Assembly (NCBI GenBank): GCA_002389295.1
Contig: DGOE01000085.1
Coordinates: 9,178-15,471, forward strand
Reading direction: 5' to 3'
Length of the DNA stretch: 6,294 nucleotides
From: Flavobacteriales bacterium UBA4474
GTDB taxonomy: Bacteria > Bacteroidota > Bacteroidia > Flavobacteriales_D > Sanyastnellaceae
Shown here: piece by piece, positions 6,001 to 6,294 of the stretch
How the letters are laid out: every line of letters begins with the position of its first letter
How positions within the stretch are numbered: the first letter of the stretch is position 1
Made by a program: the position numbers and the translations under genes
The notes under the pieces: generated by a model
The model's input: only the letters and a program-made list of their open reading frames with translations
Databases searched by the model: none
Told to the model about the DNA's origin: nothing

Positions 6001-6294
6001 CCATCGGCCAAGGGCAAGATGAGCGCATCACTGAGCGTTCCCGGACAACTCATCGCGGCCGCAGCCAAGGTGTCCACCGCCCAGGATTGTCCATTTTGAC
6101 CTTGGATTTGAAGGCCCGCCCAATCGATGAGGCTACACTCGATGGGGAAGGAAAAGTCCAATTCGAGGGCGGTAAAGGGACAGGACCCGGGTGCAGACAG
6201 GGTGGCGACCGGCGGGTCGGGTGGAGGCGGATTGGCTGACCAAGCCAGGTGAAAGCCCTGCGGCTGGGCGCTGGCATCTGACACAAAGTGGACC
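3009..6294 (-). CDS. Giant multi-Ig type B T9SS cargo protein with CHU_C C-terminal domain (5' end outside window)
   Basis: 1094 residues are visible, ending at the TGA at 3011-3009. The frame is open to the right edge, and the GTG at 6284 is not the start, since a CUB-type ending (VHFVSDASAQPQGFHLAW) spans it. Order, numbering from that GTG: end of CUB (to about 17); a possible SbsA-like Ig module (22-134); Ig-like module (about 135-213); six W-S-G-P-G modules with paired cysteines (219-653); Ig-like modules (654-890); PKD-like module (891-988); CHU_C domain (990-1091) starting near LPDAFSPNADG. CHU_C is the type B sorting domain recognised by the type IX secretion system, so the protein is predicted to be exported to the cell surface or medium. 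The PorP/SprF-like gene follows with a one-base overlap. It probably acts in adhesion or motility, like other multi-Ig type B cargo; the ligand is unknown. No catalytic motif is seen. Confidence 0.92.
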   Translation of the reverse strand, partial: VHFVSDASAQPQGFHLAWSANPPPPDPPVATLSAPGSCPFTALELDFSFPIECSLIDWAGLQIQGQNGQSWAVDTLAAAAMSCPGTLSDALILPLADGAIEGNCTLIADLLIGVRDACDSVWVLPIDATWDASGCPVEPEIVTDTDTVCTGGCALLEAVPRGCGPTDITWLGTDGTVLNGAGPWEVCPAATTTYTATAVELASGNAGSTAVTVTVLNLGAWVQDTTLCPGQTLSLSAGNIQGEWTGNGVSGPPWVFDAAESGSGVHTIGFAAFGTASCSSETTVEVVNFQHPNNVATCPGSAPFALPGQPSSGVWSGPGVSGANFDPAAVVGPGQDTTILLTFSALGCAGTTTVHIEPAAPPIVFGNVCQSEPAIPLPFSPPGGWWSGPALSEDADAFLPEEATAGPVTLTYQMQGCDRVAMGVVLPIGVGPTRSSCPEQPPFVPFPGFFPPGGTWDGPGIAGQGSTTGLYDPGLVPDSQWSPLVYSAPNGCSDTLWMFNKQTAITPSTVHACASDTANLLLADGLQASPWCGQWNTLGMGNVTDLGDCQWATSAVDYATGEHLITYEVNTCTDTLRIVVHPDSLDLAPWTSCISDGAMPLPDMPLGALWSGPGVLGPSDSASWAWSPAEAGPGAHAVFWSSPAGCADDVSIEVESPPIWSTLSDTTLCFNDTPIAPPTPITSGISSAATDILWTLDGAPWTGDTTSAAIGSGSHTWAVTWAGVACQVSESWNVDILPELTVNLAVEDASLCPGAGTEATATITGGLSPQIGTDISWSDNGPPLATRTLLPSETSWWYVTVEDGCSDSATDSVLLTILAPFQAEVTAGPLACHGAPTTLLLDASQPAGTQHIFQGTALGAGPHVVDAVAGTAVEWTLIDTAQGCTLDTTLLVPGHPPLTAGFSVTPSSDCIAWDAQPIGLIDLSSGTESGQWSWSPVQVDGSTAEADSTGWATGTNPQLTLAFAGTWDITQIVQQEEGCADTLTQVICILPQTSIWLPDAFSPNADGSNDFFRPRGSGVSAWHMTIHDAWGRLVWEESQAGLPGGSALEPYTSAGYPIGWNGEGHPVGVFAVRLTATTDGGLPLLVEQSLRLVR
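3012..3317 (-). other. CHU_C / gliding motility-associated C-terminal (type B T9SS sorting) domain
   Basis: The last 102 residues carry the family hallmarks in order: LPDAFSPNADG-NDFF near the start, an IHDAWGRLVWE strand (the usual I-N-R-W-G-x-x-V-F-E motif), GWNGEGHPVGVFAVRL (the usual W-D-G-x-x-x-G-x-Y-x-Y motif), and a short final strand ending LRLVR. In Flavobacterium, type B domains direct export through the T9SS and need a matching SprF-like protein. Confidence 0.95.
3321..3614 (-). other. PKD-like module preceding CHU_C
   Basis: Residues 891-988 read as a PKD-type sandwich: an LTAGFSVTPSSDC start, an SGQWSWSP strand, LTLAFAGTWDITQIV in place of the usual F-x-x-x-G-x-Y-x-V-x-L, and a terminal GCADTLTQVICI strand. 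A PKD module immediately before CHU_C is a frequent arrangement in Bacteroidota cargo proteins. The pair C907 and C976 may form a disulfide. Confidence 0.65.
4326..5630 (-). repeat. Six tandem W-S-G-P-G Ig-like modules (about 70-79 residues each)
   Basis: The core tryptophans of the motif lie at residues 241, 312, 383, 453, 532 and 607 (numbered from the GTG at 6284), spaced 71, 71, 70, 79 and 75. The clearest cores are WTGNGVSG, WSGPGVSG, WDGPGIAG and WSGPGVLG; the module around 532 is the most decayed. Each has one cysteine 16-22 residues before the tryptophan and one 33-37 after it (C225/C275, C295/C345, C366/C414, C434/C489, C510/C569, C590/C643). The motif is common in Bacteroidota surface proteins and is probably an Ig-like fold with a disulfide. 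Confidence 0.8.
5883..6221 (-). other. Possible SbsA-like Ig module (tentative)
   Basis: Residues 22-134 form a cysteine-containing segment with ELDFSFPIECS early, an LILPLADGAIEGN strand in the middle and a GVRDACDSVWVLPI ending. The pattern of a phi-x-F-x-x-P-I-x-C strand, a later V-x-L-x-L-x-x-P-I strand and a D-x-C-G-like loop is what I remember for a recurring Bacteroidota module related to SbsA-like Ig domains. The match is from memory and divergent. Confidence 0.35.
6231..6293 (-). other. C-terminal end of a CUB domain, cut by the window edge
   Basis: The first 21 visible codons give VHFVSDASAQPQGFHLAWSA. The pattern phi-x-F-x-S-D-x-S-x-x-x-x-G-F-x-x-x-W/Y is the last strand pair of CUB domains. 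Only this end is visible; the rest of the domain should lie just beyond the right edge. Confidence 0.7.

Noticed and set aside
5367..6239. Plus-strand open frame (290 codons) opposite the cargo gene
   Set aside because: It is a Gly/Arg-rich shadow frame; the opposite strand carries CUB and Ig-like modules.
6282..6284. GTG as the start of the cargo gene
   Set aside because: It lies within a CUB-type ending, and the frame is open to the right edge. A protein starting there would have no signal peptide.

Overview
The window looks like Bacteroidota DNA, probably an uncultured, GC-rich, aquatic member related to the Flavobacteriales. Three protein-level signs support this: a C-terminal CHU_C-type (type IX secretion, type B) sorting domain, a PorP/SprF-family outer-membrane protein coded directly behind it, and a large secreted Cys/Asp-rich protein built of GCTD...DDGSC repeats, which I know mainly from marine Bacteroidota. 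The genus cannot be named from this sequence, and base composition was not computed.

Layout. Positions 1-1890 (+) hold the 3' part of a large secreted repeat protein; its start lies left of the window. It has one partial and ten complete 21-residue GCTD repeats, two thrombospondin-3-like acidic loops, a central unrecognised module of about 205 residues (643-1260), and two Cys-bracketed EF-hand/dockerin-like motifs, the second forming the extreme C-terminus. Positions 1891-1965 are a short convergent intergenic gap with a strong GC hairpin. Positions 1966-3009 (-) encode a 347-residue PorP/SprF-like protein with a signal peptide. Positions 3009-6294 (-) hold a very large type B T9SS cargo whose N-terminus lies beyond the right edge. 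Its visible order is the end of a CUB domain, a possible SbsA-like Ig module, an Ig-like module, six W-S-G-P-G Ig-like modules, further Ig-like modules, a PKD-like module and CHU_C.

How they work together. The two minus-strand genes overlap by one base (TGATG) and form a cargo-adaptor pair: the cargo would be exported by the type IX system with help from its dedicated PorP/SprF partner. The plus-strand gene is convergent, so it is a separate transcription unit. It is also an extracellular, probably calcium-binding protein, but its C-terminus shows no recognisable T9SS sorting tail. I see no RNA genes, mobile elements, CRISPR arrays, origins or defence genes. No gene-free stretch exceeds 300 bases.
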